Origin: Roseithermus sacchariphilus
GTDB taxonomy: Bacteria > Bacteroidota > Rhodothermia > Rhodothermales > MEBIC09517
Assembly (NCBI GenBank): GCA_003285105.1
Contig: CP030158.1
Span: forward strand, 186,001-250,000
Direction: 5' to 3'
Length of the DNA: 64,000 nt
Position numbers and translations under genes: made by a program. The notes beneath the pieces were generated by a model, which did not search any database, was not told the DNA's origin, and was given only the letters and a program-made list of their open reading frames with translations. Position 1 is the stretch's first letter. Each line of letters opens with the position of its first letter. Positions 1-8,536 of the stretch are shown in pieces.

Positions 1-1818
1 CTGAAACGGCTCGTGGACGACCTCCGGCAGGAGGGCCTCACTTTTCCGGTGCTGATCCGGTTCCACGACATCCTGCGCGCGCGCGTGGAGCACCTCAACG
101 CCGCCTTTGCCCGGGCGATCGAGGAATTCGGCTATGCCAATCGCTACACCAGCGTCTACCCGATCAAAGTCAACCAGCTGCACGAGGTGGTCGAGGAGAT
201 CCTGGACGCCGGCCGGCCTTACGGCCTGGGGCTGGAGTGCGGGTCCAAGGCCGAGCTGGTCGCCGCGCTGCCGCACCTGGAGTCCGACGACACGCTGCTG
301 ATCTGCAACGGGTACAAGGACCCCTCCATGTTGCGGCTGATTCTGACGGGGCAGCAACTGGGTAAGTCCGTCATCCCGGTGGTGGAGAAGTTCGGCGAAT
401 TCGAGGGACTGCTGCGGCTGGCCCGCGAGATGGACGTCCGCCCCCGCTTCGGAGTCCGCATCCACCTCTCCACGCGCGGCGCCGGCAAGTGGGCCGAGTC
501 CAGCGGCGACCGCTCGAAGTTCGGGGTCACCATCCCGGAACTGGTGCGCATCATCGAACGGCTCAAGGCGGAACGCCTGGAGGACGCCCTGGTCCTGCTG
601 CACTTCCACCTGGGCAGCCAGATTGCCGACATCCAGCCGCTGAAACAGGCCGTCAAGGAAGTCGCGCAGGTGTACGTCCAGCTGCACGCCCGCGGCATCG
701 GCGTGCGGTACATCGACGTCGGCGGAGGGCTCGGGGTCAATTACGCCTCGGGCTACAGCGACCACGCGGGCAGCATCAACTACTCACTGCAGGAATACGC
801 CAACTCGATCGTCTACGCGGTCAAGGAGGTGTGCGACGCGGCCCACGTGCCCGTGCCCGCGCTCGTCTCGGAGAGCGGACGCGCCCTCACGGCGCACCAC
901 TCGGTCCTCATCGTCGAAGCCCTGCAAGCCTACCGCAAGGACGAGATCCAGCCGGACTTCCGGCCGGCCGAGGCGGACCACCAGGTGATCCACGAGCTCT
1001 ATGCCACGCTGGAACAGGTCCGCGCCTACCGCACCGCCCCGCCGGATCGGCTCCCGGCGCGGCTGCTGGAGGCCTACCACGACGCCGCCGAGAAACGCCA
1101 GGAAAGCAACCTCCTCTTCAGCCTCGGCTACCTCCCCCTGGAGCAAAAAGCCCTCGCCGAAAACCTGTACTGGTCCATCTGCCGCGCCATCCACGAGCAG
1201 GTCGACTTCGACGCGGAGCTGCCCGTCCCGGCCGAACTCCTGGCCCTCGACGATCGGCTGATCGATCAGTACCTGTGCGACTTCTCCGTCTTCCAGTCGA
1301 TGCTGGACCACTGGGCCATCGGGCAGCGCTTCCCCATCATGCCCATCGCCCGCCTCGACGAACCCCCCGACCGCCGCGGCGTGCTGGTCGACCTGACGTG
1401 CGACTCGGACGGGAAGGTCAGCCACTACGTCGATGCGGACGAGGAGAAGGACTTCCTGGAGCTGCACACGCCCCGGCCGGACGAGCCGTACTTCCTGGCG
1501 TTCTTCCTGATGGGCGCCTACCAGGACATCATGGGGGACATGCACAACCTCTTCGGGCGCACCACCGAGGTGCACGTCTACTTCGATGAGGAGGAGCCGA
1601 ACAATTACTACATCGAGAAGACGATCCCGGGGGCGACGGTCGAGGAGATGCTCTCGCTGGTGCAGTACTTCCCCAACGACCTGCACCGGCGCATGAACGG
1701 GCTGATCCGCCGTAAGATCGAGGCGGGCCACCTCCGCCCGAAGGCCGGCATGGAGATCCTGGCCCGCTACGACGCGATGTTCAAGCAGATGACCTACTAC
1801 AACCCGCAGGATGCCTGA
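1..1818 (+). CDS. speA: Biosynthetic arginine decarboxylase SpeA (5' end outside window)
   Basis: Cytoplasmic PLP enzyme converting arginine to agmatine and CO2, first step of the agmatine route to putrescine. The frame is open from base 1. The GTG at base 13 is treated as internal, because family members run about 630-650 residues and have an N-terminal segment before the part seen here. Visible: the YPIKVNQ motif whose lysine (residue 52 counted from base 13) forms the PLP Schiff base, a glycine-rich VGGGLGVNY phosphate loop near residue 236, and a C-terminal block containing NNYYIEKTIPGAT typical of the family. The next two genes encode the remaining agmatine-to-putrescine enzymes on the same strand, so this is a pathway operon. 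Identification is firm; only the start is unknown. Confidence 0.95.
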   Translation: MKRLVDDLRQEGLTFPVLIRFHDILRARVEHLNAAFARAIEEFGYANRYTSVYPIKVNQLHEVVEEILDAGRPYGLGLECGSKAELVAALPHLESDDTLLICNGYKDPSMLRLILTGQQLGKSVIPVVEKFGEFEGLLRLAREMDVRPRFGVRIHLSTRGAGKWAESSGDRSKFGVTIPELVRIIERLKAERLEDALVLLHFHLGSQIADIQPLKQAVKEVAQVYVQLHARGIGVRYIDVGGGLGVNYASGYSDHAGSINYSLQEYANSIVYAVKEVCDAAHVPVPALVSESGRALTAHHSVLIVEALQAYRKDEIQPDFRPAEADHQVIHELYATLEQVRAYRTAPPDRLPARLLEAYHDAAEKRQESNLLFSLGYLPLEQKALAENLYWSICRAIHEQVDFDAELPVPAELLALDDRLIDQYLCDFSVFQSMLDHWAIGQRFPIMPIARLDEPPDRRGVLVDLTCDSDGKVSHYVDADEEKDFLELHTPRPDEPYFLAFFLMGAYQDIMGDMHNLFGRTTEVHVYFDEEEPNNYYIEKTIPGATVEEMLSLVQYFPNDLHRRMNGLIRRKIEAGHLRPKAGMEILARYDAMFKQMTYYNPQDA

Positions 1819-1835
1819 GCGTCCGGCACCGGCAA

Positions 1836-1863
1836 CCCCTAGCTCACAGCCCCTAGCTCACAG
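1836..1863. repeat. Two tandem copies of a 14-bp unit
   Basis: The unit CCCCTAGCTCACAG occurs twice head to tail between speA and aguB. It resembles the other low-complexity 'CAG/AGC' intergenic arrays in this window (17.9, 43.9 and 44.7 kb). No function is evident. Confidence 0.7.
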
Positions 1864-1880
1864 CCAACCGCCGCAACCCC

Positions 1881-2801
1881 ATGGGAGCTCGTCCCGACAC
1901 ACCGCGCTTGCTACACGTCGGTCTGGTGCAGATGCGCTGCTCGCCCGACCCCGCGCAGAACCTCGACCGTGCCCTGGCCCTGACGCGCGAGGCGGCCCGG
2001 CAGGGCGCCGAGGTGATCTGCCTGCCGGAGCTGTTCCTGTCTCCCTACTTCTGCCAGACGGAAGATTACGCCGCCTTCCGCCTGGCCGAGCCCGTCCCCG
2101 GCCCGACGACGGCGGCCTTCGAAACGCTGGCCGCCGAGCTGGACGTGGCCGTCATCGTGAGCCTCTTCGAGCGCCGCGCTGCCGGGCTCTACCACAACAC
2201 CGCCGCCGTCATCGACGGGCCGCGGGGCTATGTGGGCAAGTATCGCAAGATGCACATCCCGGACGACCCCCGCTACTACGAGAAGTTCTACTTCACCCCC
2301 GGCGACCTCGGCTTCAAGGCGTTTCGGACGGACAGGGCCTCGCTGGGCGTGCTCGTCTGCTGGGACCAGTGGTACCCGGAGGCGGCCCGCCTGACGGCGC
2401 TGCAGGGGGCTGACGTGCTGTTCTACCCGACGGCCATCGGCTGGCACCCGGAGGAGCGCGCCTCCCACGGCCGGCAACAGCACGAGGCATGGGAGCTGGC
2501 ACAGCGGGCCCATGCCGTGGCCAACGGCTGCTTCGTGGTCGCCGTGAACCGGACGGGCTTCGAGCCGACGCCCGGCACCGACCCCGACGCCGGCGAGGGC
2601 ATCCAGTTCTGGGGCCAGAGCTTCGTCGCCGCCCCGGACGGCCAGGTCATCGCCCGGGCTCCCGTCGATGAAGAAGCCACGCTCGTCGTCCGCCTGGACC
2701 TCAACCAGATGGAGGAGCTGCGCACCGGCTGGCCCTTCCTCCGCGACCGCCGCATCGACGCTTACGACCGCCTCACCCAGCGCTTCCTCGATGCCGACTG
2801 A
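1881..2801 (+). CDS. aguB: N-carbamoylputrescine amidase AguB
   Basis: Nitrilase-superfamily hydrolase that cleaves N-carbamoylputrescine to putrescine, CO2 and ammonia. The family catalytic triad is visible: Glu50 in CLPELFLSPYF, Lys123 in YRKMHIPDDPRYYEKFYF, and Cys160 in VLVCWDQWYPE. The last two contexts are typical of plant/bacterial AguB rather than of general nitrilases. Length (306 aa) is normal. The stop overlaps the start of aguA by 11 bases, and speA lies 62 bases upstream, supporting one operon. Confidence 0.94.
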   Translation: MGARPDTPRLLHVGLVQMRCSPDPAQNLDRALALTREAARQGAEVICLPELFLSPYFCQTEDYAAFRLAEPVPGPTTAAFETLAAELDVAVIVSLFERRAAGLYHNTAAVIDGPRGYVGKYRKMHIPDDPRYYEKFYFTPGDLGFKAFRTDRASLGVLVCWDQWYPEAARLTALQGADVLFYPTAIGWHPEERASHGRQQHEAWELAQRAHAVANGCFVVAVNRTGFEPTPGTDPDAGEGIQFWGQSFVAAPDGQVIARAPVDEEATLVVRLDLNQMEELRTGWPFLRDRRIDAYDRLTQRFLDAD

Positions 2802-3854
2802 CCCCGCCGCCGCCGTGCCGTCCCCCGCTCCGGCCGCCCTCGGCTACCGGATGCCGCCGGAGTGGGCCGCCCACCAGGGCACCTGGTTTTCCTGGCCCCA
2901 CAACCCCGACACCTGGGCGGACCACCTGGAGGCCGCCGAACGGGCGCTCGCCCGGGCCGTCCATGCGCTGGGCCTGGGCGAAACCGTCCACCTCAACGTC
3001 CTCGACGCCGCCCACGAGGATCGCCTCCGGCGGCTCCTGGGCACGGCGGCCGACGCCTACGTCCGCTACCACCGCATCCCGACGAACGACGCCTGGTGCC
3101 GCGACCACGGCCCCATCTTCGTCACCAACCCGGCCGCCGACGCCCCGCTGGCCGCCACCATCTGGCGCTTCAACGCCTGGGGCGGCAAATACCCCCCTAC
3201 GACCTCGACGATGCCGCCGCCGACCGCATGGCCGAAGCCCTGGGCGTCCCCCGCTTCCGCGCCGACCTGGTGCTGGAAGGCGGCTCGATCGAGGTCAACG
3301 GCAACGGCCTCCTCCTGACCACCGAACCGTGCCTGCTCAACCCGAACCGCAACCCCGGCCTGACCCGCGCCGACTGGGAACCCGTCCTGCAGCAGATGTT
3401 CGGCGTCGAGAAGGTGCTCTGGCTTGGGGGCGAACTGGCCGGTGACGACACCGACGGGCACATCGACAACCTGGCCCGGTTCGTCGACGACCGCACCGTC
3501 GTGGCGATGATCGAGGCGGATCCGACCGATCCCAACTACGCCGGCCTCCAGGACAACCTCCGCCGCCTCCGCACGATGACCGACCTGGCGGGCCGGCCGC
3601 TGGAGGTCCTGACGCTGCCGATGCCGGCTCCCGTCGTCATCGACGGCCGCCGGATGCCGGCAAGCTACGCCAACTTCTACATCGGCAACCGGGTGGTGCT
3701 GCTGCCCGCCTACGGGGACCCGAACGACGCCGTGGCCCGCGATCTGCTCCAGCGCTGCTTCCCGGATCGCCTCGTCGTCGCCATCGACTGCCGCGCCATC
3801 ATCTGGGGGCTGGGGGCTTTCCATTGCCTTTCGCAGCAGGTGCCGGCGGTGTAG
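2791..3854 (+). pseudogene. aguA: Agmatine deiminase AguA, split by a one-base frameshift
   Basis: Agmatine deiminase converts agmatine to N-carbamoylputrescine and would complete the pathway between SpeA and AguB. The N-terminal part (from ATG 2791, with GYRMPPEWAAHQGTWFSWP) and the C-terminal part (VLEGGSIEVNGNG, DTDGHIDNLARF, and the GLGAFHCLSQQ catalytic-cysteine motif) are both well conserved but lie in different frames. The break is at a run of six C at 3192-3197. A seventh C would restore GGKYPPYDLDD and give one protein of about 354 residues. Codon use is normal on both sides and no other damage is seen. A sequencing or assembly error in the homopolymer is therefore as likely as a true mutation. 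Confidence 0.88.
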
Positions 3855-3955
3855 CCCGGCCCGAGGCCGGGAGCCGCCCGCGGGGATCGCTTCTTCCACC
3901 CGGCCCGCTGTATATTGCCTGCCCCCTTCGCCCCACAGGTGCTTCCCTTTCCGGT

Positions 3956-5092
3956 ATGACGGCTCCCATCACCGTTCGCCCCGTGCGGTCGCGCGCCGAT
4001 CTCAAGCGCTTCATCGACCTCCCGTACCGGCTCTACCACGACACCCCGGCCTGGGTCGCCCCGCTGCGGCGGGACGTCGGCCGGACGCTCAACCCGAAGA
4101 CCAACCCGTTCTTCGAGCACGGCACCATCCAGCCCTTCCTGGCCGAGGACGCCCGCGGCACCGTCGTCGGCCGCATCGCCGCGATCGTCAACGGGATGCA
4201 CCTCAAGAAGTACGACGACGGCAACGGCTTTTTCGGGTTCTTCGAGACGATCGAAGACGAGACGGTCGCCCGGGCCCTGCTCGACGCCGCCTGCGCGTGG
4301 CTGCGGCAGCAGGGCCTGACGGGCGTGCGCGGGCCGGCCAACCCCTCGCTCAACGACACCGCCGGCCTGCTGGTCGACGGCTTCGACCGGGAGCCGTCGA
4401 TCCTGATGCCGTACAACTTCCCCTACTACGAGGACTACCTGACGCGCTACGGCTTCGAGCGGGCCATGACCATGTGGGCCTACTACGTCCACAAGAAGTA
4501 CGTCCGGGTCGATAAGCTGCGGCGCGGGGTGGAGATCGTCCGGCGGCGTAATCCGACCGTCACGGTGCGCAAGCTGGACATGAGCCGCATCGACGAGGAC
4601 GCCCGGCACGTGCTGGACATCTACAACGAGGCGTGGTCCGAGAACTGGGGCCACGTGCCGATGACCCCGGCCGAGTTTCAGCACCTCGTCCGGGACCTGA
4701 AGCAGATCGTCGACCCCGAGATCGTCTACATCCTGGAAGATGCCGGAACGCCCATCGCCTTTTCCGTGGCGATCCCCAACCTCAACCTGGCGCTGAAGCA
4801 CGTTCGCGACGGCCGCCTGCTGCCGCTCGGGCTGCCCCGGCTGCTGGGGGCCTCGACCTTCGGCGGGATCTATGAGTGCCGCATGCCGCTGATGGGCGTC
4901 CGCAAGAAATACCACGGGCGCGGCCTGGACAGCATCCTGATCTATGAAACCATCGTCCGGGGGCCGCAGGCCGGTTACGATGCCTGCGAGATGAGCTGGG
5001 TGCTGGATTCCAACAAGGTGCTGCTGAACGCGCTCCACTCCCTGGGCGGGGTGGTGGACAAGGAATACGCCATGTTCGAGAGGTCGCTGTGA
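3956..5092 (+). CDS. GNAT-like N-acetyltransferase family protein (uncharacterised)
   Basis: 378-residue protein starting MTAPITVRPVRSRADLKRF. This matches a widespread, poorly studied family whose members begin 'VRSRRDLKRFI.LP..LY....WVPPL' and carry 'NPFFEHG', 'GRIAAIVN' and 'GFFGFFE' blocks; the C-terminal half looks GNAT-like. Substrate is unknown. The open frame extends to 3824, but ATG 3956 is chosen because it gives the family N-terminus. A TATATT -10-like box lies at 3911-3916, about 40 bases upstream. It follows aguA on the same strand, but a link to polyamine metabolism (for example polyamine acetylation) is speculation. Confidence 0.75.
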   Translation: MTAPITVRPVRSRADLKRFIDLPYRLYHDTPAWVAPLRRDVGRTLNPKTNPFFEHGTIQPFLAEDARGTVVGRIAAIVNGMHLKKYDDGNGFFGFFETIEDETVARALLDAACAWLRQQGLTGVRGPANPSLNDTAGLLVDGFDREPSILMPYNFPYYEDYLTRYGFERAMTMWAYYVHKKYVRVDKLRRGVEIVRRRNPTVTVRKLDMSRIDEDARHVLDIYNEAWSENWGHVPMTPAEFQHLVRDLKQIVDPEIVYILEDAGTPIAFSVAIPNLNLALKHVRDGRLLPLGLPRLLGASTFGGIYECRMPLMGVRKKYHGRGLDSILIYETIVRGPQAGYDACEMSWVLDSNKVLLNALHSLGGVVDKEYAMFERSL

Positions 5093-5181
5093 TCCCGGTA
5101 GGGCCGGCCTCCCGTGCGCGGGCTGAGGAGCCCGGCACGTCGCCGGGGCGCCTGCACCCACCCGATTCCGATTCCGTTTCC

Positions 5182-5880
5182 ATGCCCACGCCCCGGTTCG
5201 TCTACTTCGACATCGACGACACGCTGCTGGACCACCGCCAGGCCGAGCGGGCCGCGCTCGCCGACGTGGTTGCGACCTACCGGGCGCAGTTCGCCGCTCA
5301 TCCCCTCGACGACGTCCGGGCCCGCTATCACGACCGCAACGTGGTGCTCTGGCGTCGCTATGCCGCCGGGGCCATCTCGAAGGAGACGCTGCGCCGGCAA
5401 CGCATCGCGGCGTGGCTCGAAGAGCTCGGCATCGACCTGGATGCGGCGGCCGTGGAACGGCTCTACATGGATCGCTACCGCGCGCACTGGGCCTTCATCG
5501 AGGGGGCCCGGGAGGTCTTCCTCACCATCGCCGACCACCTGCCCGTGGGGCTGCTGACCAACGGCTTTGCCGAGGTGCAGCACGCCAAGCTCGACCGCTT
5601 CCCCGAGCTGCGAGCCCGGGCCTCGGCCGTGGTCATCAGCGAAGAGGTCGGTGTCATGAAGCCGCACCCGCAGATCTTCGCCCATGCCACCCGCACCGCC
5701 GGCACCCCGCCCGGCGCCATCCTCTACGTGGGCGATTCGTTGCACTCCGACGTAGAAGGCGGGCTCCAGGCCGGCTGGCAGGTGGCCTGGTTCGCCCGGA
5801 ACGGCGCGACGGAGCAGCCCCCCGGCGCCTTCCGCTTCGCCGACTGGCCGGCCCTGCTGGCCCGGCTCGGCCTGGGCTGA
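5182..5880 (+). CDS. HAD-superfamily hydrolase, YjjG-like
   Basis: 232-residue haloacid-dehalogenase-like phosphatase. Motif I is FDIDDTLLDH with nucleophile Asp10 and acid/base Asp12, followed by LLTNGFAEVQ (motif II), the lysine of VMKPHPQIF (motif III) and VGDSLHSDVEGG (motif IV). The helical cap between motifs I and II resembles the YjjG noncanonical pyrimidine nucleotidase subgroup; the substrate is inferred only. ATG 5182 is chosen because it sits just before the conserved first strand; the upstream extension (from 5089) has no family similarity. Confidence 0.88.
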   Translation: MPTPRFVYFDIDDTLLDHRQAERAALADVVATYRAQFAAHPLDDVRARYHDRNVVLWRRYAAGAISKETLRRQRIAAWLEELGIDLDAAAVERLYMDRYRAHWAFIEGAREVFLTIADHLPVGLLTNGFAEVQHAKLDRFPELRARASAVVISEEVGVMKPHPQIFAHATRTAGTPPGAILYVGDSLHSDVEGGLQAGWQVAWFARNGATEQPPGAFRFADWPALLARLGLG

Positions 5881-5930
5881 CGGCATTCGCCGGAAGGGTG
5901 CCGCCCCGGGCACTCCGCCCGGCGCGGGCG

Positions 5931-6605
5931 TCAGAGCCCCAGCTTGTTCAGCAGATACTCCGCCTTGCCGCGCAGCCCCAGACCGTATCCGTAGCGCTCG
6001 GCCGTGCCGCGCCCTCGGTGGTAGACGTAGTCTTCGATGGGAAACGGGCAGAGCCGCAACCCCTGTGCAGCTGCCGCCTCGAAGTTGTGCAACGCCGGCA
6101 GGCCGTGGTGCACGAACGGCGGAAGCCGGTGATACAGCGCCCGCTTCAGGAGCATGTGGGCGCTGGCCAGCACCGGCACACCCTTCCCCTCCTCCACCCG
6201 GAAGCCCCGTCTGTTCACGTACACCCGCTGCCCCGCCCCGTAATGCAACGGATCGGCGGCAAGGGCCGCCAGCATCGCTTCCAGAAACCCACCGCGCCGG
6301 GTTTCCGTGTCGCTATCGAATACGTACACGTAAGGCGCCACCAACTCGGCCATGGCCCGATGCATCGCCGGACCATGATAGACGTTTCGCTCCAGCAGCT
6401 GCATGGATACCGGCGGTCCAAGTTCCGTGACCAGCCGACGGATCACCCCGGCCGACTCGTCCTGCGAGCCGTTGTCGATGATGAGCAGGGGCACCGTGGG
6501 ATAGGCGGCGTGGAACGTCCGCACCGCGACCTCCAGCAGGTCGGGTGTCTGGAAGTTGATCACAGCGGCGGCCACGTGCCGGGCAGGATCGAGGCGGGAT
6601 GCCAT
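5931..6605 (-). CDS. Family 2 glycosyltransferase
   Basis: 224-residue GT-A fold glycosyltransferase. Visible features are an N-terminal AAVINFQTPDLLEVAV strand-helix, a LLIIDNGSQDES nucleotide-binding segment, and a DSD metal-binding motif in YVFDSDTETRRGGF. No membrane segment is seen. The frame stays open upstream to 6656, but that extension runs through an intrinsic terminator hairpin (6627-6652), so ATG 6605 is preferred. Donor and acceptor are unknown. The gene stands alone, immediately downstream of the putative non-coding RNA unit. Confidence 0.85.
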   Translation of the reverse strand: MASRLDPARHVAAAVINFQTPDLLEVAVRTFHAAYPTVPLLIIDNGSQDESAGVIRRLVTELGPPVSMQLLERNVYHGPAMHRAMAELVAPYVYVFDSDTETRRGGFLEAMLAALAADPLHYGAGQRVYVNRRGFRVEEGKGVPVLASAHMLLKRALYHRLPPFVHHGLPALHNFEAAAAQGLRLCPFPIEDYVYHRGRGTAERYGYGLGLRGKAEYLLNKLGL

Positions 6606-6626
6606 GGACGAGCGGGGGATCAAACG

Positions 6627-6652
6627 AAAAAAGCTGCCGGGTGGGGCAGCTT
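6627..6652 (-). terminator. Intrinsic terminator
   Basis: Read on the minus strand: an 8-bp stem AAGCTGCC/GGCAGCTT with a 6-base loop (CCACCC), running directly into a T tract. It closes the putative RNA unit that starts near 7451 and lies 22 bases before the glycosyltransferase start codon. Confidence 0.8.
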
Positions 6653-7451
6653 TCACGTTTCGTCCGGTTGAAGTTCCCTCGACGCGAGGGCCTCCCCTGA
6701 TTCAGACGGGAACGGGGGCACGGCGGGCAGGCCAGGATGCCACCGCCCTTCTGGATCAGTGTGGGAGGCCGTCTCTGTGCTCACCGCACCGGCCGGAGCC
6801 GGCACAGCGTCGGAGGTCCTGCACAGCGGTGCGGCGTGATCCGGTACCCCGTGCCCGCTCCACATGGGCATATGGAGCGGCAGCCCTCCGGCAGCGTGTG
6901 AGACCTGCGGTTGCGGCTCCACCGCCTCGCCCTCCGAACGCAGCGCGTTGCGGCAAGCGGGGTCGGCGGTTGCAGGGGCAGCCGATACGACGCCGTGTGG
7001 CGTGGTACCAGGCTCCCTGCGTACGGCGCTCCGGGACCGGCGGCGACACCGTCCGGCGAGCCGGTCGGTGCGTCTCCTCATCCCTGCGCCGTGCCACCCG
7101 GCGGTTCGACGCGCCGTGTGGCGGCGTCTACGCCCTCCGGGCGTTCCGATGCTCGTCGGGTTCGTGCGGCCAGCGCATCGGCCTCGCGGGCCGGAGCCAT
7201 GGACTCACACGCACCACCCGTTGCCGTCGGTTCGCGGTTCCGACCAGGCAGCGGGCGCTACCGGGCCGGCCGGCTCGAACCGGGCGCGGGGCTCCTGCCG
7301 CGCATCCGGGCAGCGTCGGCCTATGCCGAGCATGACACCGAACGTCCGGCAGGAGGCGTCATCGGATGCCGCACGATCTCTCGACCCTCGCAGGTCGACC
7401 TCATGCAGCCTAGAGACTCAGTCGCGTCAAGGAACCGTGCCGTCAGGCACT
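6627..7451 (-). ncRNA. Putative structured non-coding RNA of about 825 nt, unknown family
   Basis: Inferred transcript bounded by a near-perfect sigma70 promoter (7458-7486) and an intrinsic terminator (6627-6652). No reading frame inside has credible coding signal. The longest minus-strand frame (6653-7081) has many A/T third positions and rare codons (aga, gta, gga, cca), unlike neighbouring genes, and matches no protein family I know. The sequence is rich in self-complementary segments. These include an 8-bp stem CCGCTCCA/TGGAGCGG at 6855-6862 and 6873-6880, an 8-bp long-range pair CTCCTGCC/GGCAGGAG at 7292-7299 and 7348-7355, a hairpin at 7438-7451, and two identical 12-bp hairpin elements CGCCGTGTGGCG at 6991 and 7112. 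It lacks the RNase P, tmRNA, SRP and rRNA signature sequences I could check. A long regulatory leader for the glycosyltransferase is an alternative. Confidence 0.6.
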
Positions 7452-7457
7452 GGACTC

Positions 7458-7486
7458 AGTATAGACGCGCCGGCAGGACCTGTCAA
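7458..7486 (-). promoter_or_regulatory. Sigma70-type promoter of the putative RNA gene
   Basis: On the minus strand: TTGACA (7486-7481), exactly 17 bp, TATACT (7463-7458), the closest match to consensus in the window. The region just upstream is T-rich and could act as an UP element. The predicted start is near 7451. Confidence 0.85.
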
Positions 7487-7576
7487 CAGAAAGAAATCAA
7501 CAACTCGTCAACAGGATATTCACAAAACGGCCGAGATGCGGAGCCGAAGAACGACGAGCAGGATGGCCCTGGAACA

Positions 7577-7607
7577 AAACGCTCGGCCAGGCTGCGGCCG
7601 AGCGTTT
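7577..7607 (-). terminator. Intrinsic terminator, possibly bidirectional
   Basis: Perfect 12-bp stem AAACGCTCGGCC/GGCCGAGCGTTT with a 7-base loop, followed by T-rich sequence on both strands. It most likely ends the rhomboid transcript (minus strand, ending at 7785) and insulates the RNA promoter at 7458-7486. No plus-strand gene needs it. Confidence 0.8.
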
Positions 7608-7703
7608 GTTTGCCCATGAGTTGATGCGACCGAGGCCCTCGGCAGAGGGTCCAGGCGGCATGAGGTGCGGGGAAGATACGGCTTCGTGCAGGACCGCGCA
7701 AGC

Positions 7704-7777
7704 ATCAATAACGGGCTCCGGCACAGAAAAGCAGGCACGCACCGCCAAAAAATAACGAATCAATAACGGTGCTCCGG
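7704..7777. repeat. Short direct repeat pair downstream of the rhomboid gene
   Basis: ATCAATAACGG followed by (T)GCTCCGG occurs at 7704-7721 and 7759-7777, in an unusually AT-rich patch for this genome. Apart from this and the hairpin at 7577-7607, nothing else is recognised between 7487 and 7784. Confidence 0.5.
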
Positions 7778-7784
7778 CGCGACG

Positions 7785-8414
7785 TCAGAGGCCGAAGTGA
7801 GCCAGGAAGATGGCGATGGCCTGCGGGTCGAGCAGGATGGTCAGCAGCAACCCGCCGACGGCTCCGCCCAGATGCGCCTCGTGTGCGATGCCGCCCTGCA
7901 CCCCTTCGGCCTGCGCCCGCCGCATGGCATAGATCGAACCGACCACATAGAGCAACGCGAACACGATGGCCGTGATCGGGATGGCGAAGAACACATAGAG
8001 TTTGGCAAACGGGCGATACAGACAGAAGGCAAAGACCACCCCGCTGACCGCCCCGGAGGCGCCGACGGCGGCGTAGGAGAGGTTATCCCGGTGCATCCAC
8101 AGCGAAAGCCCGTGCGCCGCCAGCTCCGCCCCGAAGAAGAGCACGAGAAACCGCAGCGTCCCGAGCCGCATCTCCAGCAGCGGCCCGAAGAAGTACAGCG
8201 TGATCATGTTGAAGGCGAGGTGCGCCAGGCTCACGTGGACGAAGCCCGCCGTGATGAGCCGGTAGTACTCCTTCTGATCCAGAATCCGCCGTGGCCGAAA
8301 CGCCATCCGCTCCACCAGCGACCCGTCGCCAAAGAGCGCATACCCGCTGATCAGCACGTTGAGCAACAGCAGGATGAAGGTCGCCGGGGCGGCGGAGAGG
8401 TCCAGGCCGATCAT
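7785..8414 (-). CDS. Rhomboid-family intramembrane serine protease
   Basis: 209-residue polytopic membrane protein, expected in the inner membrane. The Ser-His dyad is visible: Ser120 in the GxSG motif of AVGASGAVSG and His181 in HEAHLGGAVGG. The loop-1 region and an HLAFNM segment with conserved histidine/asparagine are also present. About six hydrophobic helices are predicted by eye. ATG 8414 is chosen because it begins just before the first helix; the frame runs open to 8621 but overlaps purQ. Substrate is unknown. Confidence 0.92.
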   Translation of the reverse strand: MIGLDLSAAPATFILLLLNVLISGYALFGDGSLVERMAFRPRRILDQKEYYRLITAGFVHVSLAHLAFNMITLYFFGPLLEMRLGTLRFLVLFFGAELAAHGLSLWMHRDNLSYAAVGASGAVSGVVFAFCLYRPFAKLYVFFAIPITAIVFALLYVVGSIYAMRRAQAEGVQGGIAHEAHLGGAVGGLLLTILLDPQAIAIFLAHFGL

Positions 8415-8536
8415 GGGTGGGGGCGAGGCAGCGGGGTGATACGGAGTGGTGCGGTGGGCCGCGTGGGCTGATCTACGGAGACGACGCCGAACGGTTCGCC
8501 GGACGACACGAACAACCCGTCCATCTCCTCGGGCGT

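Noticed and set aside
6653-7081. 142-codon minus-strand ORF inside the putative RNA unit
   Set aside because: Third positions are much poorer in G/C than neighbouring genes, rare codons are frequent and no family is recognisable; the overlapping plus-strand frames (6556-7335, 6864-7619, 6911-7624) fail for the same reason.
7262-7290. GGTTCGAGCC on the minus strand, like a tRNA or tmRNA T-loop
   Set aside because: No 5-bp stem with 7-base loop, no acceptor pairing, D-arm or anticodon arm could be built around it.
6627-7451. Known large RNA (RNase P, tmRNA) as identity of the RNA unit
   Set aside because: RNase P conserved blocks (GAGGAAAGTCC, ACAGAA) and the tmRNA tRNA-like ends are absent.
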